Source of the DNA: Phycisphaerales bacterium
GTDB taxonomy: Bacteria > Planctomycetota > Phycisphaerae > Phycisphaerales > UBA1924
Assembly (NCBI GenBank): GCA_029260415.1
Contig: JAJDDH010000373.1
Span: 1-6,656 of the forward strand
Direction: 5' to 3'
Length of the DNA stretch: 6,656 nt
The notes under the pieces are model-generated. The model was not told the origin of the DNA. It saw nothing but the letters and a program-made list of their open reading frames with translations, and did no database searches. The stretch's first letter is position 1. Every line of letters starts with the position of its first letter. The position numbers and the translations under genes are program-made. Below are positions 1 through 6,375 of the stretch, in pieces.

Positions 1-2350
1 CGTCGGCGATCGCGTCGCGGCAGATGGGCTCCGCGGTCTCGTACTCTCCCGCGCTGACGTAGGTTGTGATCGCGTTGGCCTTGGCGGTGATGGTCCGTGG
101 GTTGGTCTCGCCCAGCTGCGTGCGCATGTCGTCCGCGGCACGGTCGAGCAGGGGCGCCGCCTCCGCGTGGCGCCCCTGCTGGGCGTACGCGACCCCGAGC
201 GACGAGACGCACCCCATGGTCAGCGGGTGGGTCGGGCCCAGCACCTCGTCGGCGAACTCCATCGCCTGCTGCAGGATCGGCGCGGCCTTGTCGGACTGCC
301 CGCGGCGCGAATAGAACGTGCCCAGGTTGGCGGTGTAAATTACCGTGATCGGGTGGTCGGGACCCAAGTGCTCGTTCGCCAGGTCCATCGCCCGGACGAG
401 GGAGGCTTCCGAGTCGTCGAACTCGCCCTCTTCGAGCAGGAGGAGACCGAGGTTGGCCAGTGCCGCGATGGTCGAGGGATCGCCCTCGCCCTCGCGTTCC
501 AGGAGCGCATCAACGACCTGACGCTGGATGGGCATCGCCTCGTTGCTCTGGTTGCTGGCGATGAGTGTCTGGGCCAGTCGCGCCCGGGCGGTGACGGCCT
601 GCGTGCTGTCGGGGCCGAACAACAGCTCGCTCTCTCGGATGACCTCGCGCAGCATGCGGACGGATTCTTCGTACTCGCCTCGCTCTCGAAGGACTACCGC
701 GAGGGTGAGACGTGCTTCCAGTGCGAGCTCGCCCGCGCTCGGGTCCTGCGCGGTGGCCCGGATGATCTGGCTGAGGGCCTGCTCGGCCTCGTCGTAGGCG
801 CCGTCCTCGGCGCTGAGACTCGCGAGCCCGAGGCGGGCGCGGAGCAGGCGCTGCTCGCCCCCGACCCCGGATGCTGTGTACGTGGTCTCGGCGCGGGTGA
901 GGTACTCGCGGGCCCGGCCCCATTCGCCCAGGGCGGCGTAAGTGAACCCGATGGCCTCCTCGATCGAGGCCTGGATGAGCGGTCGGTCCGCGAAGTCGGA
1001 CCCGATGGAGGCCGCGGCGACATCAACCGCCTCGCGCACCGTGACGTCGCGTCCCAGGTTCTCGGGCATCGCCGCGGCGAGCAGGTCGTGGGTGAGGAAG
1101 GTGTTGACCCGCAGCGCCGCGTCGCGCTCGTCGCGGGCCGCGTCTCGGGCCAGGGTTCGCTCGACCGCGAGCACGCTGGAGACGACGACGCCCGCGACGA
1201 GCAGGAGTGTTGCGGCGGTGATCGCCAGCACGAGCGGGCGGTGACGACGGGTGAACTTGCGGAGCTGGTAGAGGGTGGTGGGCGGCCGAGCACTGATCGG
1301 CTCGTCGCGGAGGTAGTGCTCGATATCGGCGCGGAACTCGGAGACGCCCGGGTACCGGCGGGCGGGGTCCTTCTCGATCGCTTTGGCGACGATCGTTTCC
1401 AGGTCACCCCGCAGGCTCGGGTCCGTGCTGCCCAGGCGGGTGGGAGTCTGCTCTTGTACGCGGCGCAGCGCCTCGAAGACGGTGGTGTCGCCGACCTCGA
1501 TCGGGAGCGAGCCCGTGAGCAGCTCGTAGAGCACAACGCCCAGGGCGTAGACGTCGGCGCGGGTGTCCACCGCGTCGGCGTTGGAGGTCGCCTGCTCCGG
1601 GCTCATGTAGGCGAGCGTGCCCACGATCTGGCCCGGGGAGGTGTTCATCGTGACGCTCTCGACCTCGGAGGCGATCATGCGGGCGACGCCAAAGTCCAGG
1701 ACCTTGGGCAGGCCCTCGGGCGTGACGAGGATGTTCGCGGGCTTGAGGTCGCGGTGGACGACGCCCTTCTGGTGGGCGTGGTGCACCGCGTCGCAGATCG
1801 CGCTGAAGAGCGCGAGCCGGTTGGGGGTTGACAAGCTGAACTCGCGGGCGTGGTCGAGCAGCGGGCGACCCTCGACCAGCTCGAGCGCGAAGAACGGCTC
1901 GCCTGACTCGGTCGTGCCCGCCTCGTAGATCTGGGCGACGCCCGGGTGCTTGAGGCGCCCGAGCATCTGCGACTCGAACTCGAAGCGCCGGAGCAGGGTG
2001 CTCGAGAGCAGGCCCGGGCGGATGAGCTTGAGCGCGACCCGACGGGCGGGGTTGTCCTGCTGGGCCTCGTAGACGACGCCCATGCCGCCGTCGCCGAGCT
2101 TCTTGATGATCCGGTAGGCGCCGACGCGCTCGGGCATCGGCGCGGTGGTGATGGGCGTCGCCGGAGACTCGAACGCGGCCTCGAGGCGGGTCGAGTGCGC
2201 CCGCTCCGCGGCGAGCAGCGCGCGGACCCGCTCAACGACCTCGGGCTGATCGGTCTCGTGGGTCGCGAGGATCGCTTCGCGTTCCTGCTCGGGCAGGTCG
2301 CACACGCTCTGGAACAGACGGTCGACGGCGGCGAAGTCGGGCTCAGGCAT
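1..2350 (-). CDS. Transmembrane serine/threonine protein kinase with C-terminal TPR repeats (3' end outside window)
   Basis: Reading the minus strand from ATG at 2350 gives 783 codons with no stop, so the C-terminus lies beyond the left edge. Residues 1-60 are a helical N-terminal segment common in planctomycete kinases. The Hanks-type kinase domain spans about 78-347: glycine loop LGDGGMGVVY (85-94), VALK with Lys108, probable helix-C Glu126, HRDLKPAN with catalytic Asp201, DFG Asp219, GTLAYMSPEQ (244-253) and DVYALG Asp266. All catalytic residues are present, so it should be active. A basic stretch (364-371) precedes one membrane helix (about 373-396), which suggests a cytoplasmic kinase and an extracytoplasmic C-terminal half. 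TPRs follow from about 458; markers LGPDHP, LGPTHP and LGETNP recur every 42 residues, as in kinesin-light-chain-type TPRs. A ribosome-binding sequence AGGTGAGG (complement of 2360-2367) lies 9 bases before the ATG. The start overlaps the sigma-factor stop, implying translational coupling. Its substrate is unknown; the sigma factor is a plausible one. Confidence 0.95.
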   Translation of the reverse strand, partial: MPEPDFAAVDRLFQSVCDLPEQEREAILATHETDQPEVVERVRALLAAERAHSTRLEAAFESPATPITTAPMPERVGAYRIIKKLGDGGMGVVYEAQQDNPARRVALKLIRPGLLSSTLLRRFEFESQMLGRLKHPGVAQIYEAGTTESGEPFFALELVEGRPLLDHAREFSLSTPNRLALFSAICDAVHHAHQKGVVHRDLKPANILVTPEGLPKVLDFGVARMIASEVESVTMNTSPGQIVGTLAYMSPEQATSNADAVDTRADVYALGVVLYELLTGSLPIEVGDTTVFEALRRVQEQTPTRLGSTDPSLRGDLETIVAKAIEKDPARRYPGVSEFRADIEHYLRDEPISARPPTTLYQLRKFTRRHRPLVLAITAATLLLVAGVVVSSVLAVERTLARDAARDERDAALRVNTFLTHDLLAAAMPENLGRDVTVREAVDVAAASIGSDFADRPLIQASIEEAIGFTYAALGEWGRAREYLTRAETTYTASGVGGEQRLLRARLGLASLSAEDGAYDEAEQALSQIIRATAQDPSAGELALEARLTLAVVLRERGEYEESVRMLREVIRESELLFGPDSTQAVTARARLAQTLIASNQSNEAMPIQRQVVDALLEREGEGDPSTIAALANLGLLLLEEGEFDDSEASLVRAMDLANEHLGPDHPITVIYTANLGTFYSRRGQSDKAAPILQQAMEFADEVLGPTHPLTMGCVSSLGVAYAQQGRHAEAAPLLDRAADDMRTQLGETNPRTITAKANAITTYVSAGEYETAEPICRDAIAD
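2343..2350 (-). promoter_or_regulatory. Sigma-factor stop / kinase start overlap (translational coupling site)
   Basis: On the minus strand, ATGCCTGA contains both the kinase start codon (ATG) and the sigma-factor stop codon (TGA). The two genes are in different frames and share 8 bases. Such overlaps normally mean one mRNA, with the same ribosomes or reinitiating ribosomes making both proteins in linked amounts. Confidence 0.85.
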
Positions 2351-2933
2351 CGGCGGGGGCCTCACCTGTCTCGCTCAGTCGCGCGGCGAGCCATGCGCGG
2401 CACATCCTCCACTCACGGGCGACGGTCGCGCGGGAGATTCCGATGAGCTCGCCCGCGTCCTCGGCGGTCATCCCCGCGAAGTACCGGAGCTCGACCAGTC
2501 GGGCCTTGCGCTCGTCGAGCCTGGCCAGCTCGTCGAGGGCCTCGTCCACGGCGATCAGGTCGAGCATCTGTGTCTGGCCCGGCGCATCAGCCTCGGGCTG
2601 GACCTCGACGCGCTTCCAGTCGCCCCCGCGCTTGAGGCGGTTCTTGGTTCGGGCGTGGTCCACAAGGATCTGGCGCATGGCCCGGGCGGCGACGCCGAAG
2701 AAAATCCGGCGGTCCCCCGAGGCCAGGGCGGGGTCGCTGGCGAGCTTCATGTAGGCCTCGTGGACGAGGGCGGTGGCCTGGAGGGTGTGTCCGTCACGTT
2801 CGCCCGCCATCTGAGCGCCGGCCATGGAGCGGAGCTGGTCGTAGACGAGCGGGAGGAGCTCGTCCACGGCATCGCTCTGCCCGTCGGAGACGCGGGCCAG
2901 GAGCAGGGTGACGGTTTGCCGCAGATCGTCCAA
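2343..2933 (-). CDS. ECF-type RNA polymerase sigma factor (Sigma70_ECF / TIGR02999-like)
   Basis: This 196-aa protein is the right size for an ECF sigma factor, which directs RNA polymerase to a small set of promoters. Region 2 covers about residues 20-100, with the family-typical 'TLQATALVHEAYMKL' (50-64) and 'FFGVAARAMRQILVDHAR' (78-95). A short linker leads to region 4 at about 128-186, with a helix-turn-helix near 155-182 ('MTAEDAGELIGISRATV', then 'REWRMCRAWL'). The start is TTG at 2933: there is no in-frame ATG or GTG before the upstream stop at 3018-3020, the next Met is residue 38, and GGGAG (complement of 2940-2944) sits 6 bases ahead. The gene ends inside the first codons of the kinase gene (8-base overlap). 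No anti-sigma factor is visible; in planctomycetes such sigma factors are often paired with Ser/Thr kinases, so phosphorylation may replace anti-sigma control here (inference). Confidence 0.95.
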   Translation of the reverse strand: MDDLRQTVTLLLARVSDGQSDAVDELLPLVYDQLRSMAGAQMAGERDGHTLQATALVHEAYMKLASDPALASGDRRIFFGVAARAMRQILVDHARTKNRLKRGGDWKRVEVQPEADAPGQTQMLDLIAVDEALDELARLDERKARLVELRYFAGMTAEDAGELIGISRATVAREWRMCRAWLAARLSETGEAPADA

Positions 2934-2939
2934 GTCGTT

Positions 2940-2944
2940 CTCCC
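2940..2944 (-). promoter_or_regulatory. Ribosome-binding site for the ECF sigma factor (decides TTG start)
   Basis: The minus strand reads GGGAG, 6 bases before TTG at 2933. It supports TTG as the true start, since the open frame has no ATG or GTG upstream before its stop and the next internal Met would remove part of region 2. Confidence 0.7.
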
Positions 2945-3079
2945 AGCGGTGATTGTACGAGATCTGGCTGGGCGGGACCCGGAATCTTGGATCCTGTCTG
3001 AGGCGCTTCTGGCGTTGTTATCGCACTCCCGGGCGTGGGGTGTGCTTGTCCCCCGTTGAACCGGACACCAAACCAAGCC

Positions 3080-3084
3080 AGGAG
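3080..3084 (+). promoter_or_regulatory. Ribosome-binding site for the secreted beta-helix-like protein
   Basis: AGGAG ends 6 bases before ATG at 3091. It selects this ATG over an earlier in-frame TTG at 2953, which would put 46 residues in front of an obvious signal peptide. Confidence 0.8.
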
Positions 3085-3090
3085 ACCGCC

Positions 3091-5046
3091 ATGAACCGCC
3101 TCTCGAACCGAATCAAGCCCACGACCGCGCTGCTTGCGATGCTCGCCCTGACGGGCGGGGCCGCGGCGGACACCATCGTCGGGGATCTCACATGGACCAG
3201 CGGGAGCGTCATCGACGTGACCGAGGATCTGCTGATCCAGGGAACGCTCAGCGTCGAGCCCGGGGTGACGGTCAACGTTGTCAGCGGCGCCGAGATCATC
3301 GTGCAGAGCGGTGGGTCGCTCAATGTGCAGGCCAGCGAGGCCCAGCCCGCGATCTTCCAGCCAGCCTCGGGGCGTTGGGACGGGATCAACTTCGAGGCCG
3401 GCTCGAGCGGAACGCTCAGCCACGCGGCGGTCCGCGGCACGCAGAACATCGCGGTGCACGTGATCAGCGCCTCGGTGTCCTTCGAGGGCTCCGAGATCTC
3501 TGATGTCCGCGCCTCGGCCCAGGAGCAGAGCGTGTTCGGCATCTACGCCAGCGACGACGCGCAGATCGATGTCGCCTGGAGCAAGATCTTCGACCTCGTG
3601 GGCCCGTCAGGCAACGATGGCGACGGGGGTGCGGGCGGGACGATCGTCAGCCCAGCCGCGGACGGGAACAACGGGCATGTCAATGGCTACAACGGTCCCC
3701 ATGCCGGCGACGGCGGTGACGCGGACGACGGCAACCACGGGGGCGACGCCGCCGCGATTCGCCTGTACTCCGGCGCGACCGCTTCTGTGTCGTACTCGCA
3801 CATCTCCGCAATCACCGGCGGCGATGGCGGCGCGGGCGGCTTCGGGGGTTCGGGGGCCCGAGGCGGCAACGGCGGTGACGGCATCGCGTTTGTCATCGTC
3901 GGAAACGGCGGCAGGGGCGGCAACGGCGGCGACGCGGGCCTGGCCGGCAACGGCGGGGACGGCGGCGACGCCGCGGCGATCTGGGCCTCCGACCCAGCCG
4001 CCCAGGTCCTCGTCTTCCAGAACCTCGTCTACGACATCGTCGGCGGCTCGGGCGGCAAGGGCGGACGCGGTGGCTACGGCGCCCAGGGCGGCTCGGGCGG
4101 CAACGGCGCCGACACGGGCATCACCTTCGTCTGCGGCGGCAACGGCGGCAACGCGGGCTACTGCGGCGATGACTCGGACGGCGGCGACGGCGGCGACGCC
4201 GGATCGGCCAACGCCCTGGTCGTCGAGAACCCCGCGGTCCGCGCCATCTTCAGCCAGAACACCGTCGTGGACATCCTTCCCGGCGCTCGGGGTGACCGGG
4301 GCGATCGCGTCAACACCACCACCCCCGCCTACGGCGGCAACGGCGGCGTCGGCGGCTGGCCCAACTACTGCGAGGGCTCCGACGGCTCCGATCGCGCCCG
4401 CCCGAACAACGGCGTCAACGGCCCGTACGGCGCGTACGCCGACTCCGCCGGCCTCATGGCGAGCAGCTCGACCGCGGGCATCCAGGCCCAGGCGATCAAC
4501 AACATCTTCTCGATCGGCGCCCTGTCCGACGCCTACGCGTTCATCTCCAACGGCTCGGGGATCATCGCCTCGGACTCAAACCTGTTCGACACCGGCGCGA
4601 TGGAGGACTACTTCACGGGTTCGGGAACCACCTCGCTCGGGTTTGCGTTCGTGCTGGGCGACCCGATGTTTGCCGACGCCGGCAGCGCCGACTTCCGCGT
4701 CATCCCCGGATCGCCCGCGATCGATTCCGGTGACTCGTTCAACGTTTCGTCACTGGGCATGTCGGTCGATCTGGACGGCAACCCACGCATCGTGGACGAC
4801 GCGGACACCGCCAACACCGGGCTCTTCGACCCGATCGACATGGGCGCCTACGAGCTGAGCGTGACGCCCGACTGCCCGGCGGACTTCGCCGAGCCCTTCG
4901 GCACGCTCGACTTCTCCGACGTGCTCGGGTTCCTGACCGCGTTCGGGTCCATGGATCCCGCGGCGGATCTGGCGGCGCCCTCGGGCGAGTTCGACTTCTC
5001 TGATGTGCTGAGCTTCCTCGGCTCGTTCGGCGCCGGCTGCCCGTAA
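3091..5046 (+). CDS. Secreted glycine-rich beta-helix-like protein with choice-of-anchor Q-like segment and dockerin-like C-terminus
   Basis: This 651-aa exported protein has no enzymatic motif I recognise. Residues 1-26 form a Sec signal peptide (basic start, hydrophobic core, AAA|DT cleavage). Residues 27-145 read as beta-rich, beta-helix-like strands. Residues 150-455 are four units of 70-80 residues, each a short beta-rung (e.g. 'AAAIRLYSGATASVSYSHIS', 221-240) followed by a long glycine-rich loop in which glycine often recurs every third residue. A fifth rung (about 454-480) has no loop. Residues 523-589 ('GDPMFADAG', 'GSPAIDSGD', 'DLDGNPR', 'DMGAYEL') resemble the choice-of-anchor Q module of surface proteins. 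The C-terminus (595-651) has two 28-residue copies ('LDFSDVLGFLTAFGS', 'FDFSDVLSFLGSFGAGCP') between Cys595 and Cys650, matching the GC-type dockerin-like domain of Phycisphaerales exported proteins. A structural or adhesive envelope role is likely but inferred. It is divergent from the sigma-kinase operon. Confidence 0.9.
   Translation: MNRLSNRIKPTTALLAMLALTGGAAADTIVGDLTWTSGSVIDVTEDLLIQGTLSVEPGVTVNVVSGAEIIVQSGGSLNVQASEAQPAIFQPASGRWDGINFEAGSSGTLSHAAVRGTQNIAVHVISASVSFEGSEISDVRASAQEQSVFGIYASDDAQIDVAWSKIFDLVGPSGNDGDGGAGGTIVSPAADGNNGHVNGYNGPHAGDGGDADDGNHGGDAAAIRLYSGATASVSYSHISAITGGDGGAGGFGGSGARGGNGGDGIAFVIVGNGGRGGNGGDAGLAGNGGDGGDAAAIWASDPAAQVLVFQNLVYDIVGGSGGKGGRGGYGAQGGSGGNGADTGITFVCGGNGGNAGYCGDDSDGGDGGDAGSANALVVENPAVRAIFSQNTVVDILPGARGDRGDRVNTTTPAYGGNGGVGGWPNYCEGSDGSDRARPNNGVNGPYGAYADSAGLMASSSTAGIQAQAINNIFSIGALSDAYAFISNGSGIIASDSNLFDTGAMEDYFTGSGTTSLGFAFVLGDPMFADAGSADFRVIPGSPAIDSGDSFNVSSLGMSVDLDGNPRIVDDADTANTGLFDPIDMGAYELSVTPDCPADFAEPFGTLDFSDVLGFLTAFGSMDPAADLAAPSGEFDFSDVLSFLGSFGAGCP
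3538..4455 (+). repeat. Four tandem rung-plus-glycine-loop units (70-80 codons each)
   Basis: Within the secreted protein, rungs begin near residues 150, 222, 296 and 375. Each has a hydrophobic strand, a second strand containing S/N-rich turns such as 'VFQNLVYDIVGG' or 'IFSQNTVVDILPG', and then a glycine loop. The loops are encoded by near-repeats of GGC-GGC-AAC/GAC, so the DNA is also internally repetitive and prone to slippage. Glycine falls at every third position at residues 243-264, 271-292 and 318-339, and from 350 to 371 with only Ser362 breaking the pattern. The first loop (171-219) is more degenerate, and the fourth (398-450) is interrupted by non-repetitive sequence. Confidence 0.85.
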
Positions 5047-5073
5047 GACGTTCTTGAACGGCTTGGCCGGTTC

Positions 5074-5105
5074 ACGCCCCTCGGTCCGCAAGGATCGGGG
5101 GGTGT
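5074..5105 (+). terminator. GCAA-tetraloop hairpin terminator between convergent genes
   Basis: Positions 5074-5087 pair with 5092-5105 to make a continuous 14-bp stem (three G-U pairs) capped by GCAA, a GNRA-type tetraloop closed by C-G. It begins 27 bases after the stop of the secreted-protein gene, and a short T-containing tail (TTTC) follows. It may also stop transcription from the opposing MsrBA gene, but the minus-strand side lacks a T-run, so intrinsic termination in that direction would be weaker. Confidence 0.75.
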
Positions 5106-5117
5106 TTCATGCGCGGA

Positions 5118-6185
5118 TCACCACGGGTTTTTGACGTGGCAGGCCCGACCCGTCTTGACAATGTAGTCCTGGTGGTAGTCCTCGGCCGCCCAGAACCGCT
5201 CGGCGGGCTCGACCTGGGTGACGATGTCTCTGCGGAAGCGGTCCGACGCGTTGAGCTTGGCGATGTACGCCCGGGCCTGCTCGAGTTGCTTGTCGCTGGT
5301 GGTCCAGACGCCCGAGCGGTACTGATCACCAATGTCCGGGCCCTGGCGGTTGAACTGCGTCGGGTCGTGCATGTCGAAGAAGGCCCGGAGCAGACGCTCG
5401 AAGGTGATCCGCCTGGGGTCGAAGACGACCTTCACCGTCTCCGCGTGCCCAGACTTGTGGGAGAGCACGTCCTCGTAGGTGGGGTTCTTGACATCGCCCT
5501 GCATGTATCCGCTCTCGGCGCTGAGCACGCCCTCGCCTTGCTGGAAGTAGTGCTCGATGCCCCAGAAGCACCCGCCCGCGAAGTACGCGGTTTGCGTCTT
5601 GACGGGCATGGCGCCAGCCGGGAGCGAGGCGCCCTTCTCACTGAACTCGAGTGAGGCGGAGTTGAGGCAGAAGCGCAGCCCGGTGGGGCGGGGGCCGTCC
5701 TCGAAGACGTGCCCGAGGTGCGAGTCGCAGCGGGCGCACTCGATCTCGATGCGCTGCATGCCCAGCGTGTTGTCGGGGATCTGGGTGACGTGGTCCTCGT
5801 CGAAGGGCGTGAAGAAGCTGGGCCAGCCCGTGCCCGAGGTGAACTTGTGATCGCTGGAGAACAGGGGCAGGTGGCAGACGGCGCAGACGTAGACGCCATC
5901 CTTTTTGTTGTCGAGCAGGGTGCCGCAGAACGGGGCCTCGGTGCCGGCCTTCTGGGTGATGCGGTAGGCGTCATCCCCGAGGGCCCTGGCGCGGCGTTCC
6001 ACCTCGTCGCGGGGCAGCGGGGTGATGTCGTAGCCGGACGCGGAATAGCGGGCGGTGTCGCTGGAGGTTGGGGTGCGCATCGTGGATCGGGTCTCCTGCT
6101 GGATGGCGAGGACGGGACGGGCGAAGAGCACCCAGGCGCCGGCGAGGCCTGTGAGCAATGAGAGGGTCAGGATCAGGGGTCGCAT
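5118..6185 (-). CDS. msrBA: Exported bifunctional peptide-methionine sulfoxide reductase, MsrB-MsrA fusion
   Basis: The enzyme reduces methionine sulfoxide in proteins: MsrB acts on the R form and MsrA on the S form. From ATG at 6185 it has 355 residues. A hydrophobic segment (about 3-28) is a signal peptide or membrane anchor, placing it outside the cytoplasm. MsrB spans about 55-185: zinc cysteines C101/C104 and C150/C153, 'SGTGWPSFF' (117-125), and catalytic Cys173 in RFCLNSASL. MsrA spans about 198-350: catalytic Cys206 in GGCFWG, then NPTYEDV, GHAE, HDPTQFNRQG and DQYRSG. Cys349 near the end could be the MsrA resolving cysteine. MsrB has Thr119 where many homologues have the resolving cysteine; Cys87 may serve instead. 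ATG 6185 has GGAG 5 bases upstream; ATG 6188 is only 2 away. ATG 6251 is in frame but would bury the signal sequence. The gene converges on the secreted-protein gene. Confidence 0.95.
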   Translation of the reverse strand: MRPLILTLSLLTGLAGAWVLFARPVLAIQQETRSTMRTPTSSDTARYSASGYDITPLPRDEVERRARALGDDAYRITQKAGTEAPFCGTLLDNKKDGVYVCAVCHLPLFSSDHKFTSGTGWPSFFTPFDEDHVTQIPDNTLGMQRIEIECARCDSHLGHVFEDGPRPTGLRFCLNSASLEFSEKGASLPAGAMPVKTQTAYFAGGCFWGIEHYFQQGEGVLSAESGYMQGDVKNPTYEDVLSHKSGHAETVKVVFDPRRITFERLLRAFFDMHDPTQFNRQGPDIGDQYRSGVWTTSDKQLEQARAYIAKLNASDRFRRDIVTQVEPAERFWAAEDYHQDYIVKTGRACHVKNPW

Positions 6186-6190
6186 CATGG

Positions 6191-6194
6191 CTCC
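6191..6194 (-). promoter_or_regulatory. Ribosome-binding site for MsrBA
   Basis: The minus strand reads CGGAGCC just before two adjacent ATG codons. The GGAG core is 5 bases from ATG 6185 and 2 bases from ATG 6188, which favours 6185. Either choice leaves the signal sequence intact. Confidence 0.55.
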
Positions 6195-6358
6195 GGTTCG
6201 TGCCCACGGGTGGTCGGGATTCAAGGTACCGAACCATGACCCGGTGTCCATTATTCATCCAGCCCGGTGCGGACGGAGGCGTTACGATCCGCCCCCCTGG
6301 GCGCCCATGAAATCGGCCCCGTCGGGCGCCGAACAAGCCACACCCGCGTGTTGCAGGG

Positions 6359-6363
6359 GGAGG
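6359..6363 (+). promoter_or_regulatory. Ribosome-binding site for the ABC transporter ATPase
   Basis: GGAGG within a longer GGGGGAGG run lies 12 bases before ATG 6376. The spacing is longer than ideal, but no similar site precedes the in-frame ATG at 6307, so 6376 is preferred. Confidence 0.5.
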
Positions 6364-6375
6364 ATCCGTCGCCAG

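Noticed and set aside
167..1831. A 554-codon plus-strand open frame opposite the kinase gene
   Set aside because: It is the antisense shadow of the kinase in very GC-rich DNA. It shows no recognisable domain, whereas the minus-strand frame has every kinase motif and clear TPRs.
2952..2957. TACAAT on the minus strand as a -10 box for the sigma-kinase operon
   Set aside because: No convincing -35 box lies 16-18 bases upstream, and it would leave almost no leader before the ribosome-binding site. ECF-controlled promoters need not look like this, so I do not call it.
3601..4200. A CRISPR-like or DNA-level satellite array
   Set aside because: The repetition is explained by GGX codons in one open frame; units are uneven and there are no constant repeats with unique spacers.
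3601..4350. Collagen-like domain
   Set aside because: Glycine recurs every third residue, but the other positions are mainly G, N, D and A with few prolines, unlike collagen Gly-Pro-X triplets.
3503..4858. A 451-codon frame overlapping the secreted-protein gene, rich in Ala, Thr, Arg and Ser
   Set aside because: Its composition is what a shifted reading of GGC/GAC/AAC repeats produces. The overlapping frame has a ribosome-binding site, a signal peptide and known C-terminal modules.
6186..6251. The longer MsrBA start at ATG 6251
   Set aside because: It would add 22 residues ahead of a clear export signal and has no good ribosome-binding site, unlike ATG 6185.
6307..6375. A 23-residue N-terminal extension of the ABC ATPase from ATG 6307
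   Set aside because: It is in frame and without a stop, but no ribosome-binding site precedes it, and the extension does not look like the normal start of an ABC ATPase.
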